Under the pieces are notes generated by a model. The model saw only the letters and a list, made by a program, of their open reading frames with translations. It did no database searches and was not told the DNA's origin. The position numbers and the translations under genes were made by a program. From positions 1-64,000 of the forward strand of contig CAZCZI010000035.1 of the NCBI GenBank assembly GCA_964503045.1: a stretch of DNA of 64,000 bases, read 5' to 3'. This DNA is from CAYZJR01 sp964503045 (GTDB lineage: Bacteria; Cyanobacteriota; Vampirovibrionia; Obscuribacterales; Obscuribacteraceae). Every line of letters starts with the position of its first letter. Within the stretch, counting starts at the first letter, position 1. Positions 42,850 to 52,554 of this stretch are shown piece after piece.

Positions 42850-43881
42850 ATGTTTAAGGACCTTAGACTAGTCGCTGCCATCATGTCGGTTGCTTTGACT
42901 GTTGCGCTCGCCGCTCAACCGGTGTTTGCCGATTCGGAAGGCTCTTGTTGCGGATTGAAAGACAAGACTTCGACCACATCCTCAGAAGAAGGCGCCAGAA
43001 GACCAACAATCGCACTTGCTCTCGGTGGCGGCGGAACCCGTGGCGCAGCCCACGTCGCCGTACTCAAGATTTTGGAGCAGGAAGGCATTCCAATCGACTA
43101 CATCGTAGGAACTAGCATGGGCGCCATTGTCGGCGGCATGTATTCTGCGGGAGTTCCTATTAGTGACCTCGAGCGTCGCTTCAATGATGGCTCTTTGATG
43201 AAGTCTTTCATGACGGTACCATTGGCGGTGCGCATTCTCGTTGCTCCCATCATGGTTATTCCGCGTCTTTGGTCGCATCCGTACGATGGGCTCTATAAAG
43301 GCAACAAGTTTCGCAACTATGTTTTGGGGGCATTGCCCACACCGGAGCACAATATTGAAAACGGCAAGATTCCTTTCCAGGCATGCGTAGTCAGCCTGAT
43401 TGACGGCGAAGTACATGCCATCGACAAAGGCAACCTCGGCTATGCGCTGCAAGCAAGCTCCGCTGTTCCCGGCCTCAGAAAGCCGGTACAGGTCGGCGAT
43501 CAACTGTATATCGATGGTGGAGTTCGAGAAAACGTGCCGGTCGAACTTGCTAAGAAGACAGGCGCCGACATCGTTATCGCCGTTTGCGTCGATGAGGGTT
43601 TGCCGAAGCTGCCTCTTGATCACTTCCGCAAGGTCGGCAGCGTCAGTAAGCGTATGGTGTCTTTGGAACTTTGGGCGAATGACAAGCCGTATCTCAAGAA
43701 AGCAGACGTTGTCATCCACCCCGAATTGACCGGCATTGGCTTGGTTTCTACCAAGATTCCCGACGCTCAAAGAGCTTTGAGCGAAGGCGAAAAGGCGGCC
43801 AAGGCTGCTATTCCGGACATCAAAGCAAAAATAGCCAGCTTCTCGGCGCTTGCCTCCAGACAAAGCACCACCATCAAGTAG
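42850..43881 (+). CDS. Exported patatin-like phospholipase
   Basis: 343 aa from the ATG at 42850, preceded by AGGAGAGG; the frame extends to 42796 but would start inside the palindrome. The signal peptide MFKDLRLVAAIMSVALTVAL ends near VFADSE. Patatin domain: oxyanion loop GGGGTRGAAH, nucleophile elbow GTSMG with Ser89, and the Asp of DGGVREN near residue 222, giving the Ser-Asp dyad of patatin lipid acyl hydrolases. It resembles the RssA/YjjU-type bacterial single-domain group, but those are mostly cytoplasmic, so export is notable. Divergent from the kinase pair. Confidence 0.92.
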   Translation: MFKDLRLVAAIMSVALTVALAAQPVFADSEGSCCGLKDKTSTTSSEEGARRPTIALALGGGGTRGAAHVAVLKILEQEGIPIDYIVGTSMGAIVGGMYSAGVPISDLERRFNDGSLMKSFMTVPLAVRILVAPIMVIPRLWSHPYDGLYKGNKFRNYVLGALPTPEHNIENGKIPFQACVVSLIDGEVHAIDKGNLGYALQASSAVPGLRKPVQVGDQLYIDGGVRENVPVELAKKTGADIVIAVCVDEGLPKLPLDHFRKVGSVSKRMVSLELWANDKPYLKKADVVIHPELTGIGLVSTKIPDAQRALSEGEKAAKAAIPDIKAKIASFSALASRQSTTIK

Positions 43882-43963
43882 GTCTCTTTCGGGCAGGTCT
43901 AGACTGATTCCGAACCGTGCTGGGTCTGCATTTTGGCGTTTCTAAGGGGTGTATGTTGCTTTT

Positions 43964-43979
43964 TTTGACAAATGTCAAA
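43964..43979. promoter_or_regulatory. Perfect inverted repeat between patatin and HD-hydrolase genes
   Basis: TTTGACA and TGTCAAA are separated by AA. It contains a consensus TTGACA but no -10 at the right distance. It may be an operator for the gene at 44109 or part of the patatin 3' end. The remaining 227-bp gap shows nothing else. Confidence 0.4.
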
Positions 43980-44108
43980 GGCTCTTAGGCCTTGCCTTTG
44001 AGCCTAGATTTATTGGAGATGATCGCCTTTGTGGGCAAAGCGTGGTGGAGACTTTTCGCCATGAGCGTATAGTGGTAGAGGGATGAGGACGAACAGACGG
44101 AACACCAA

Positions 44109-44732
44109 ATGGCTGGAAACTCTGACAATAAATCAAACCGGTCGCAAATGAGTGACGCAAAAGCTGATGTCAGTTTGTCCGGCTGCGAGATTCTTTCTGC
44201 ACTGAGATTTGCCGCCGACAGGCATCGCAACCAACGACGGAAGGACAAAGAGCACTCGCCCTACATCAATCATCCAATTGAAGTGGCCGAATGTCTGTGG
44301 CGAGTCGGAGAAGTTCGCGAACTGGCAGTTTTGATGGCAGCAGTTCTGCATGACACTGTTGAAGATACTGATACGACGTTTGAAGAGTTGGAGACTATTT
44401 TTGGTGTCGAGGTCAGTGACTTAGTCAAAGAAGTCACCGATGATAAGAGTCTGCCGAAAGCAACGCGCAAGAAATTGCAAATTGAACATGCACCTCACAT
44501 AAGTTCTGGTGCCAAGGCGATCAAGTTGGGTGACAAAATCTCCAACGTTTGTGATATCGGAAGATCTCCGCCCTCTGATTGGTCGATGGAGCGTCTTGTT
44601 GAATATCTCGATTGGACAGAGAAGGTAGTCGCCGGCTTGAGAGGTGTCAATGCCGGGCTTGAAAGTCGATACGATGAGGCCTTGAAGGAAGCTAGACAAA
44701 GGCTCAGCACGGTCAATCGAGACAGGGAATAA
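44109..44732 (+). CDS. Small alarmone hydrolase-like HD protein (MESH1/SpoT hydrolase type)
   Basis: 207 aa. Conserved HD-hydrolase residues in the RelA/SpoT order: FAADRHRNQRRKD, His55 in YINHPIEVA, His81-Asp82 with Glu85-Asp86 in AAVLHDTVEDTDT, and Asp142 in IKLGDKISNV. Stand-alone proteins of this type (MESH1, SAH) remove the 3' pyrophosphate from (p)ppGpp. There is no synthetase, TGS or ACT domain, so it would only degrade. The first 22 residues are a Ser/Asn/Lys-rich extension. Mn-dependent hydrolysis is predicted from the residues; other nucleotide substrates are possible. Confidence 0.85.
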   Translation: MAGNSDNKSNRSQMSDAKADVSLSGCEILSALRFAADRHRNQRRKDKEHSPYINHPIEVAECLWRVGEVRELAVLMAAVLHDTVEDTDTTFEELETIFGVEVSDLVKEVTDDKSLPKATRKKLQIEHAPHISSGAKAIKLGDKISNVCDIGRSPPSDWSMERLVEYLDWTEKVVAGLRGVNAGLESRYDEALKEARQRLSTVNRDRE

Positions 44733-44749
44733 GCGTGGGCTATTGTGTG

Positions 44750-44833
44750 GTGATCACGCAACACGTGATCACGCGTCACGTGATCACGCGTTGCATGGCC
44801 ACCACATACGATGCAGAGTCACCACATACGATG
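44750..44833. repeat. Tandem palindromic repeats between convergent genes
   Basis: GTGATCACGC occurs at 44750, 44765 and 44780, an exact 15-bp period, each containing the palindrome GTGATCAC; a partial copy (GCGTGATCA) lies at 44844. Next, ACCACATACGATG occurs at 44801 and 44821 (20-bp period). The whole patch fills the 130-bp gap between the ends of two convergent genes. It may be a binding site array or a bidirectional stop structure. Confidence 0.75.
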
Positions 44834-44862
44834 GCCACGCGGCGCGTGATCAATCAAATCAG

Positions 44863-47397
44863 CTATGCCATTGGCCGCACTTGCAAGAGTTTGTGCTCGA
44901 GCAATAGTGCAGCGCCGCGCCACTTTAGACTCGTGTTTACTCCTTCGATTCCTTCGAAGAGTTGAGTCATCGTGATGCTGCCAGTCGATCGCTGGCGAAT
45001 TAGTTCCATCATTTGTACCTCTGCTTCGGACCACTCTTCTTGCATCTGAACTTTGAGTTCTTCCCATTGAGCTTCGGCATCGGGAGTGACTCTGACAAAC
45101 AATTCAGTGGTTGTGATGCGCGCGCGCGCCGCAATCAGATGATCTTCTGCAAGTGCGGCATCCATCAAGCATTTGTGCAGTGGTGGCAACTTGTCACCAT
45201 ATACGAAGATGACTTGGCTGTCCGACGATCCTATTTGTTGTCTGAAGTCAAATTTTCCTGACGAGAACGTACCTACGAATTCGATGACCGCATGTAATCC
45301 TGACAAACTTCCTAACCGCGCATAAAGTGGTCTGCCGTCTTCCCAAGAAAGTTGAAACTTCCTTCCAAGCTTGTCCTCTACCGAGAGAAGACCTGATTTC
45401 AGGCTGTTTGAAATTGACTGGAGCAGACCAGCTGCATCGAGCACACCCAGTTCTCCTTTCATTACCGATGCCTTGCGGGTTGGAGTGAATCCAGGTGTGA
45501 CTTGTGTGGCATCACATACGGAGCGACCGCCCATGCTTTCTTGCGCAAAGGATAGAGCCAATCTGGCAGATTGAAGAGTGCTGTCGACTTTGTCGGAAGA
45601 AGCGTGGTGTGTGGCGTGACCGATTGAAACCGTTATGTGTTCGGCACTTTGAGTGCTTTCGACCGCCTGCTTCACCCGTTTAGCAACTGATGACACTTGT
45701 TCTGCATCGCTGGCTTCCATAACCACTACAAACTCGTCACTGGAGTAACGCACCAAATAGTAGTCCGGTTTCGATTGCTGATCGAGAGTCGTCTTTACAC
45801 GAATGCATGATCGCAATACATGAGCCAACTCTTGCAACAGTCGATCTCGTACGTCCGGACCTTTTGCCTCTGCCACTTGTTCGGTTTGATCCGCGCCTAT
45901 GAACATCACCGAAAACTTCTGAAGCTCTGGATTCGCTTTAGCACGATTGGCAACAAACTCCATCAACTCATTGAAGAATTGCCGGTTGCGCAAGCCGGTA
46001 AGTTGATCCGTCCATTTTGCCTCTTCCGCCTCTTGCTTCATGAAGATTTCGTAGAAGGTCGGACCCAATGACTCGATAAACTGTTCGATCGCTTGAGCGT
46101 TGTTTGGAGAGAGTGCATCTTCCGTTTTCAAAAGCAGTCCGACAATAGCAATCAGTCGTCCTTGATAGTTGCAGTTGAAGTAGGCAACACGTCTTACTCC
46201 CTTCGAGTCGGCCAATAGACCAAATCCGTGACGCCGCAATGAAAGAGGACCAATGTCGGCAAACTTGCCTGTGTGAAGAAAGGCTTTGGCTACACCGTAA
46301 TGATCGACATCTTGCAATAGGCGCAACAACACATCATCAAGTCCGATAGAACTTTCAATTACCGATTTTCCTTGTTTGTCGACTCCAATCAAGACGCCGT
46401 GACTGGCTGCATCCGGATAGAGTTCTTTTAGACCTTTGAAAAGAAGATTGCCGAAATTTTTCAATGATGGTGCTCGCCGCAGCTCATGTCTCAACGCCAA
46501 AAGCAAGGGATCAACCCTTCTTGACTCTTCGTCGGTTTGCTGCACTTGCTGCACGGCTCTGAGTTCTTGCGAATCCATCTTCGTGCGAATCAGCTCGCCG
46601 GTTTTGTGCGATTTCGGTGTTCGCCATCTGTCAACGCTGTCTCCCTCGATGATTACGTCGTCAGCTGATTTCTGCGGTTGACTCGAGGATAGTTGAATCG
46701 CCTCGTAAGCAGTTCTTATTGTCCGGATTTCCGCTGGTTCGAGAAGTACTTCAAGAAATCCCTTTCTTGTTGCGGCAGCACGCATATTTCTTGCGAACTC
46801 CTTAACAGGAAGGGAAACAAATAAAAGAGTCAAAACAGAACTCATTGCAATCACAGCAAAAAACGGCAGTATTACATAAGCCGATCGAACCGGTTGTATT
46901 AACGCGGTATCCGGCGAACGAAGCGCATCTAAGACGCTCGTCTCTTTGAAGGGAACAGCGGCGTGCAGAAAAAACTTTCCTTCTTGCAACGGTTTTACAG
47001 CTTCGTAATAGGGTTCGCCGTGCACCGTCACGACGCGCGACGTTTGATCATAACGCCTTAGCCTTGGTGCAAAGGGTCTGGTTGACGCGACAACTTGGCC
47101 ATCGCTTTGTGTGACGTAGAGCCAAGCAAGATCGTTTTGATGAATCAACTTGAGAGTCTTAAACTCGGTCAGATCGTTTGCATCAAAATTGGCGCAAAGC
47201 TTCGATGCAAGAGAGTCTGCCATCTGTGGTGCATGCGATGTTATCGTATGTTCCACCCCCCAGAGCATAAGGCAAAGAGTTGCGGTGCTGATCACAAAGA
47301 CCCGCATGGGAAGACCGGAAAACGTGAACCCGACTGCTTCGATTATTCTGCGCAGCCAAATGTTTTCTTCGGTTTTGAGTTGTCTGGTCGTCGTCAT
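44863..47397 (-). CDS. Membrane sensor with degenerate GGDEF and C-terminal DUF4388-like domain
   Basis: 844 aa. Membrane helix near 25-45, an extracytoplasmic sensor to about 165, a second helix near 170-195, a helical linker, a GAF-like region (about 310-460), then a GGDEF domain beginning WTDQLTGLRNRQFF. The signature loop reads SSDEF (near 552) rather than GGDEF, so cyclic-di-GMP synthesis is doubtful and a regulatory or binding role is likelier. The last 230 residues contain a DUF4388-like region (GELGVLDAAGLLQSISNSLKSGLLSV, then WEDGRPLYARLG). It lies 6 bp after the transglutaminase gene and is probably the last gene of that operon. Confidence 0.85.
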   Translation of the reverse strand: MTTTRQLKTEENIWLRRIIEAVGFTFSGLPMRVFVISTATLCLMLWGVEHTITSHAPQMADSLASKLCANFDANDLTEFKTLKLIHQNDLAWLYVTQSDGQVVASTRPFAPRLRRYDQTSRVVTVHGEPYYEAVKPLQEGKFFLHAAVPFKETSVLDALRSPDTALIQPVRSAYVILPFFAVIAMSSVLTLLFVSLPVKEFARNMRAAATRKGFLEVLLEPAEIRTIRTAYEAIQLSSSQPQKSADDVIIEGDSVDRWRTPKSHKTGELIRTKMDSQELRAVQQVQQTDEESRRVDPLLLALRHELRRAPSLKNFGNLLFKGLKELYPDAASHGVLIGVDKQGKSVIESSIGLDDVLLRLLQDVDHYGVAKAFLHTGKFADIGPLSLRRHGFGLLADSKGVRRVAYFNCNYQGRLIAIVGLLLKTEDALSPNNAQAIEQFIESLGPTFYEIFMKQEAEEAKWTDQLTGLRNRQFFNELMEFVANRAKANPELQKFSVMFIGADQTEQVAEAKGPDVRDRLLQELAHVLRSCIRVKTTLDQQSKPDYYLVRYSSDEFVVVMEASDAEQVSSVAKRVKQAVESTQSAEHITVSIGHATHHASSDKVDSTLQSARLALSFAQESMGGRSVCDATQVTPGFTPTRKASVMKGELGVLDAAGLLQSISNSLKSGLLSVEDKLGRKFQLSWEDGRPLYARLGSLSGLHAVIEFVGTFSSGKFDFRQQIGSSDSQVIFVYGDKLPPLHKCLMDAALAEDHLIAARARITTTELFVRVTPDAEAQWEELKVQMQEEWSEAEVQMMELIRQRSTGSITMTQLFEGIEGVNTSLKWRGAALLLEHKLLQVRPMA

Positions 47398-47403
47398 GAA
47401 CGG

Positions 47404-50055
47404 CTATTTTTTCTTGCGGGCCTTGAATTTTATGTCGTCCGCCTGCCGCTTGAGCTCGTCAACATATTGGCGATTGCCAAAGTGAACAGCGCTATAGGAC
47501 TCCATGAAGGAATCGACCATTGTGTATATGGTGGGATCCACAACTTTTCCTTCTTCACTAAGTTCTCTGAAAGCATCGTTTATTTTTCTGGCAAGATCGG
47601 TGGCGGTATCTCCTTTCGATCGTTTGATGTTGAGGAAGGTCAAGTCTTGCATCAGCTTCCGTAAAATCCTGGCAGCTGGATGAACATGTGCATTTTGATG
47701 TCTCCAGGCAGCAATCATTCGTATGATTGCTCGAACAACAAAGACGAGCAGAATGATGCTCATAATTGCGGCGACGCCGATCAACACCCAGCGCACCGGG
47801 CTTATCTGCTCCATCTCTAAATCTTCTAATCCGCCGGCACTGCCAAGACCGACGTTTTTCTTGGAGAGCGAGCCAAAGTCGTAAGAGATCTCTTTGGGTC
47901 TGTCAGGCAGAGTTCCACTCGGAGTCGCGTCGAAAGGAACCCAGCCATGCCGTGGAATGTAGACCTCAGCCCAGGTGTGCGAATCTTTGACGCGAATTTC
48001 GCGTTGTCCTGTCATTTTGTTGAATTCGCCAGGCGCATATCCATTCACAACCCGTGATGGAATTCCGACAGCGCGTGCCATCATCACAAACGTGGTTGCG
48101 AAAGTCGAACAATTGCCGGACTTTTCTGTCATGAACGTGTCTACAACATTTGTCGTTCCGCTCATCGGACCGGAAAGTGTATATTTGTAGTTTTTGCGCA
48201 GGTACCAGAGAATTCTCTCAGACTGGTTAAACCAATTGCCTTCCTTCGCGACCTTTTCTGCTGTCGAGTACATCTCGAGAGTTTGATTTTCTGGAATTTG
48301 CAGATTGTCTTCCAGCTCTTTGCGCAGCTGGTCTTCCATCTCCATTCCTATGTTTGGTTCTTTTCTCAGCGCCTTCAAATCGTAGACGGGCACTTCTGAA
48401 TCTACTTGATACTTGGTGTTTGCTTTGATCGGCTCCTCTACTTTGAGAGTGCCGTATGAATCGACTTCAATTTTCTTCCAGTTGTCGGTGATCCTCTTTG
48501 GAATCGACGCGGCAGGAATGATTCTACTCAAGTTCGAGTCACCGACAGTGATGTCTTGAGTCAATGAAATCGAGTCGGCTTGCGGCTTAAGGCTTGGTGC
48601 AGCGTCGAGGTGGTAGAAACCTTGATCGCTTGTTGCGCATACCGTCGGCTGTTCCTTCTTCTTCGAGTGCCACCATGTGGTGCCATCGAATCTGTCGAGA
48701 CTGGTTAGTTTGTAGAACAGCGTTCTGCGGCAGTTGACAGTAAACAGAAGTCTCTGAATGTCGAGGTCTTCATCTACCACCAAAGGCATCTTGTCTGAGT
48801 CGGCACTGGGATCACCAGAAGCACCACCTTTGACGCCCTTGCCTCCTTTTTCTCCCTTTTCTCCGTTCTCTCCGGTTCCGTCATCGCCGTGCGGTCCCTC
48901 GGTGCCGGGACCAGCTTTTTCTTTCGGGTTTTTGAGGTTGGTCTTTTTGTCTTTTTTGTCTTTGTCTTTTTGGTCAGTTTTATTTTTGTCCTTGGGTTCT
49001 TCTTTCTTTTCGTCCTTTTTATCTTCCGGTTTAGGAGGCTCTTCTTGCTTGTTTTTGTTCGATTCCGGTGGCGGCTTGTCTTTGTCCTTAGGATTTTTTT
49101 GCGGGGGTTGAACCTTCTTATCTTTTTCGGGCTTGCTGTTTAACTCGAGGGCTTTCTTATCTTTATCCTTTTGTTCTTCTTTTGCTTTTGCCTTGTTTTT
49201 GTGTTCGTAGTGTCTTGCTGGGCGATTACTTTCGGCAGGATCGCCTGAGGGCATCTCTCGCGATGGCGGTGCTTTTTGATCTGTTAGTTTTTGAACGTTT
49301 GCCATCATCACATCGATGATGTTATCGAAGCGAGGAATGAAGAAGAACAGTCCGAGCGTGAGTGCGGGCAATAGTGCAATTGCAACTACTGTATGACCGC
49401 TTGCTCTTCGCCTTCTCTTGTGAGACAGCTCTTCCAATGGAGCCATTTCCATTGGTTTGGGAAGCCAAGCTTGCATGGTTCGAGAGATGCAATCAAAGTA
49501 AAGCATGATCGCGCCGAGCATAATGTAAGCGAGTACGGCGATACCATATAAGATGCTCTTTCCAACCGGCGCCATTAGGCACAGAAGCAAGAGTCCAAGC
49601 GCCGAAGACATGTTGATGTCCGATCGAGTTTTTGCCTCGAATGAGTGCATGATAAATGTGCCGGCGACAAAGTGAACTATAGGCGCGAACAGTTGAAAAC
49701 GTCCGGTACCACATCCGGTGAACAGTTCGTGTCCGGCATTGATTGCTACCGCCAACATGCCGATGGTGACAAACACGTGCAACCACTTTGTCTGTTCGTG
49801 ACGATACTGGTAGCTCAAATAGCAGCCGCCGAACGCGAACAGCAGATACAGAGCAGTCATCAATGGTGGGGTGTCAACAAAGAAGCATCCCGAACCAATA
49901 CAAATGATCGTCATCAAGAATGTGACGATTCGAAGCGGAACCGAATCTTCCGCCGGTTCTACCGGTTCTGGTGGCGGCGCCGGCTTGGCCTGCTTTTGCG
50001 CCTGTTTATTAGGGTTGGGTTGGTCGCCCGGCTTCTTAGGATTTGGTTTGTTCAT
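47404..50055 (-). CDS. Membrane transglutaminase-like protein (TgpA type)
   Basis: 883 aa. N-terminal Pro/Lys/Asn-rich tail, a block of about six membrane helices (about 40-240, DUF3488-like), then an extremely charged Lys/Asp/Glu/Pro segment (about 265-420). The transglutaminase-like domain carries the triad: Cys near 648 in SGNCSTFATTF, His near 693 in KDSHTWAEVYI, Asp near 707 in WVPFDATPSG. Another helix (about 755-780) and a DUF4129-like C-terminus follow. This is the standard third member of MoxR-DUF58-transglutaminase operons, acting on the envelope side. Its ATG overlaps the DUF58 stop by 4 bp. The long charged linker is unusual for the family. Confidence 0.92.
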   Translation of the reverse strand: MNKPNPKKPGDQPNPNKQAQKQAKPAPPPEPVEPAEDSVPLRIVTFLMTIICIGSGCFFVDTPPLMTALYLLFAFGGCYLSYQYRHEQTKWLHVFVTIGMLAVAINAGHELFTGCGTGRFQLFAPIVHFVAGTFIMHSFEAKTRSDINMSSALGLLLLCLMAPVGKSILYGIAVLAYIMLGAIMLYFDCISRTMQAWLPKPMEMAPLEELSHKRRRRASGHTVVAIALLPALTLGLFFFIPRFDNIIDVMMANVQKLTDQKAPPSREMPSGDPAESNRPARHYEHKNKAKAKEEQKDKDKKALELNSKPEKDKKVQPPQKNPKDKDKPPPESNKNKQEEPPKPEDKKDEKKEEPKDKNKTDQKDKDKKDKKTNLKNPKEKAGPGTEGPHGDDGTGENGEKGEKGGKGVKGGASGDPSADSDKMPLVVDEDLDIQRLLFTVNCRRTLFYKLTSLDRFDGTTWWHSKKKEQPTVCATSDQGFYHLDAAPSLKPQADSISLTQDITVGDSNLSRIIPAASIPKRITDNWKKIEVDSYGTLKVEEPIKANTKYQVDSEVPVYDLKALRKEPNIGMEMEDQLRKELEDNLQIPENQTLEMYSTAEKVAKEGNWFNQSERILWYLRKNYKYTLSGPMSGTTNVVDTFMTEKSGNCSTFATTFVMMARAVGIPSRVVNGYAPGEFNKMTGQREIRVKDSHTWAEVYIPRHGWVPFDATPSGTLPDRPKEISYDFGSLSKKNVGLGSAGGLEDLEMEQISPVRWVLIGVAAIMSIILLVFVVRAIIRMIAAWRHQNAHVHPAARILRKLMQDLTFLNIKRSKGDTATDLARKINDAFRELSEEGKVVDPTIYTMVDSFMESYSAVHFGNRQYVDELKRQADDIKFKARKKK

Positions 50056-51638
50056 AATGGCTCCAGATCCGATTCACTGTCGAGATGAGCGATTGTAAGG
50101 CTATCCGGAGGGCGTCCAACCGTGCAGGCGACACGCTTTGGTCTTGGCGCTTGACCCTGAGGCCGCGCCGACTTGAACTGTTGTTTTTCCTGTTTTTCTT
50201 TCTTGTTGATTTCGCTCTCTTCTGCGAGCAGTTCGGCTATCTCGCCAAATTCACGAGGAATTACAGCGAGCTCAACAGGACTGACTAGACGGTCTCCAAG
50301 TTTTGGAATGAACTTCATTATTGTGTCTTGTGAGGCAAAAATCGTCAGAAGCGGTCTGTCGGGGTTGCCGCTCGTATCCGGAAAATGCTCCGGGGGCTCT
50401 TCATTATCATCGCCTCCGGCACGTTCAACAGGCAAGTCCTTGAGCGGCTCGACCCGTGCCAGAATCTCTGCGATAAGGTCGAGTCCCGGCTCCAGCTGTG
50501 GAAGATCAAACATCAAATCTTCCAGCAAAAGTTTCGAGTCTAATGATGGGCACAGGTACAACTCAGGGGTTGTTCCCAACCTATGACCCAAATGAATCAG
50601 AGAATGCACCAGCGTCACTGCAAGCTCAAATTGATCCGGAGTCTTCCAGTTGGCGCGAAGATCGAGCACTACGTCATAAACGGGCAGCGTTTCCGAATCG
50701 AAGTCGCGCACCAACAACTTGCCGGTGCGTGCGCTGCTTGGCCAGTGAATGTGCCTTATGCTGTCGCCGGTTTTGAACTCTCTGACTGTTCTTACACTAG
50801 TCGATTGCACCACGATTTTTGAATTGGAAGCCGACAGTCCCATTGCGGAAGTGACGCCCTTCAAATGGAGAAGGAAGTTGCCTGAGATTGGATAGACTCT
50901 GGGCAAAACAGTGAGTGTTGATTGACCACCCTTAAGGTTGGTTTTGATGCGACGTCTCCACCAGACCAAACCGAATGGAAAACAGCAGGTCAACTCGATG
51001 CGTTCCAAATAATAGATTCCGCGCCGCAATTCAGGAGTGGGGAACCGCAAGAGAGAATCGAAATCCAATGACTCTATGAAGAGTGGGTCGCTATCTAAAA
51101 TCTTTTCGACAACGCCACCGCGTGGCGCGCGCCTTACCATCGATACGGAGATGCGAATGGCACGGGTGGGAAATAGAAATGAAGCTGGTCCAAGTATGTT
51201 TTTTCGAAAAAGCTTGATTACGAGATCAGCGGTGTCTGATTGCATTACTTCTTTTGGCAGTGAAAACTCAACACCGACGCTTGCCAGAGAAATCCAAGGC
51301 AGAAACAAACTGAGAACGCCTGCAATCAAGAAGCTGCAAGAAAGCAAATACATCCACTCGTTGCCGATAAAGGCCGCCAATAGATACATCACAATTCCTG
51401 TAATGCACCAACTGACAAATCTCGGCTCGACCAAAAGTGTCCAACCAAATCCAAATGGTATGTGGACAACAAACGCCTTCTTTTTCTTGACCGGTTTTGC
51501 TTCCGGTTCTGGGGCAAGACCAGGCCTCTGGGCAGCGGGTTGAGCGCTGCCGGGTGAGGATGTTCCAGGTCTGGCGCCGCCTGGCGGACTATCCGGGAAC
51601 TTCGATTGTTTCGAGGATTTTCTCGATAAGGGGGGCAT
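50052..51638 (-). CDS. DUF58-domain membrane protein
   Basis: 528 aa. Pro/Gly/Ser-rich N-terminus, two adjacent membrane helices (about 68-115), a beta-rich region, then the DUF58 hallmark SIRHIHWPSSARTGKLLVRDFDSE (about 285-310), followed by a vWA-like fold and a basic C-terminus. DUF58 proteins act with MoxR ATPases and transglutaminases in envelope maturation. The gene overlaps the MoxR gene by 50 bp at its start and the transglutaminase gene by 4 bp at its end, so all three are tightly coupled. The 50-bp overlap could be shortened if a later start were used. Confidence 0.9.
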   Translation of the reverse strand: MPPLSRKSSKQSKFPDSPPGGARPGTSSPGSAQPAAQRPGLAPEPEAKPVKKKKAFVVHIPFGFGWTLLVEPRFVSWCITGIVMYLLAAFIGNEWMYLLSCSFLIAGVLSLFLPWISLASVGVEFSLPKEVMQSDTADLVIKLFRKNILGPASFLFPTRAIRISVSMVRRAPRGGVVEKILDSDPLFIESLDFDSLLRFPTPELRRGIYYLERIELTCCFPFGLVWWRRRIKTNLKGGQSTLTVLPRVYPISGNFLLHLKGVTSAMGLSASNSKIVVQSTSVRTVREFKTGDSIRHIHWPSSARTGKLLVRDFDSETLPVYDVVLDLRANWKTPDQFELAVTLVHSLIHLGHRLGTTPELYLCPSLDSKLLLEDLMFDLPQLEPGLDLIAEILARVEPLKDLPVERAGGDDNEEPPEHFPDTSGNPDRPLLTIFASQDTIMKFIPKLGDRLVSPVELAVIPREFGEIAELLAEESEINKKEKQEKQQFKSARPQGQAPRPKRVACTVGRPPDSLTIAHLDSESDLEPL

Positions 51639-52554
51639 GGCTTATTCGATTTGACTTGACTTTGGGGATGATGCGGTGACCGAAGACATGCGGTGCAAGT
51701 GCTTTTATGTCTTCAGGGCGGACAAAATCTCTTCCATCTACGAATGCGTTGGCCTGAGCGGCGCGCATCAGAAGTTGGCTTCCCCGAGGGCTTACGCCAA
51801 GGGTGATGGACGGATGACGTCTTGAAGCATTCACGATTGCAACCACGTAATCGATCAGTGCTTCGTGAACGAAGACGCGCTTTGTGGCTTGCTTAGCCAT
51901 GATGACGTCTTCCATCGTCAAGACGGCATGCACGTCGAAGCCGCCTTCCACCAGTGTCTTCTTCAAAATAGTCGCCTCTTCCGGCTCTTTGGGATAGCCC
52001 AGCGAAAGACAAATCATGAACCGGTCCAGCTGGGCTTCAGGCAGAGGAAACGTGCCGTGCTGTTCGATTGGGTTTTGGGTTGCCATAACGAAGAACAAAT
52101 CGGGCAGCTTGCGGGTAACGCCGTCGGTCGTGACCTGCTTTTCTTCCATCGCTTCAAGCAAGCTCGATTGTGTACGTGGGGTAGCGCGGTTGACTTCGTC
52201 GCACAACAAAATGTTTGTAAACAGGGGACCCGGCACGAATTTGAATACACCCTCGCGTTGGTCGAAGATGTTGACCCCGGAAACGTCTGATGGCAGAAGG
52301 TCGGGAGTACATTGAACCCGCTTGAAGTCAGATTTGATTGAATTGGCGAGACTCTTTGCCAGTAGCGTCTTTCCAGTTCCCGGGACGTCCTCGATAACGA
52401 CGTGACCACCTGCCAAAAGCGCAACAACTGCCATTCTCGATGGATTTGGCTGCCCCACCAGAACACTGTTAATGTTCTGCAGAAGTGCTTGAACCTTCGG
52501 GCTTAAGGCTGTGATTTCACTTGGCTGCCTGACGGCAGTTTCCCTTGATTGCAC
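51589..52554 (-). CDS. moxR: MoxR-family AAA+ ATPase
   Basis: 321 aa, GTG start with AAAGGAG six bases upstream. Walker A in EDVPGTGKTLLAKSLA, Walker B in NILLCDEVNRATPRTQSSLL, sensor 1 in FFVMATQNPIEQHGTFPLPEAQLDRF, and an arginine-rich C-terminal lid (SRRHPSITLGVSPRG). MoxR ATPases are chaperone-like motors for activating or maturing envelope or metal-containing proteins. First gene of a four-gene operon with DUF58, transglutaminase and GGDEF-like products. The 448-bp region upstream must contain its promoter. Confidence 0.96.
   Translation of the reverse strand: MQSRETAVRQPSEITALSPKVQALLQNINSVLVGQPNPSRMAVVALLAGGHVVIEDVPGTGKTLLAKSLANSIKSDFKRVQCTPDLLPSDVSGVNIFDQREGVFKFVPGPLFTNILLCDEVNRATPRTQSSLLEAMEEKQVTTDGVTRKLPDLFFVMATQNPIEQHGTFPLPEAQLDRFMICLSLGYPKEPEEATILKKTLVEGGFDVHAVLTMEDVIMAKQATKRVFVHEALIDYVVAIVNASRRHPSITLGVSPRGSQLLMRAAQANAFVDGRDFVRPEDIKALAPHVFGHRIIPKVKSNRISHAPLIEKILETIEVPG

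Noticed and set aside
44750..44833. CRISPR array
   Set aside because: Units are 10-15 bp with spacers of 5-7 bp; far too short, and no cas genes.
44735..44965. 76-aa open frame over the repeat patch
   Set aside because: It simply translates the 15-bp repeats and runs antisense into the GGDEF-like gene.
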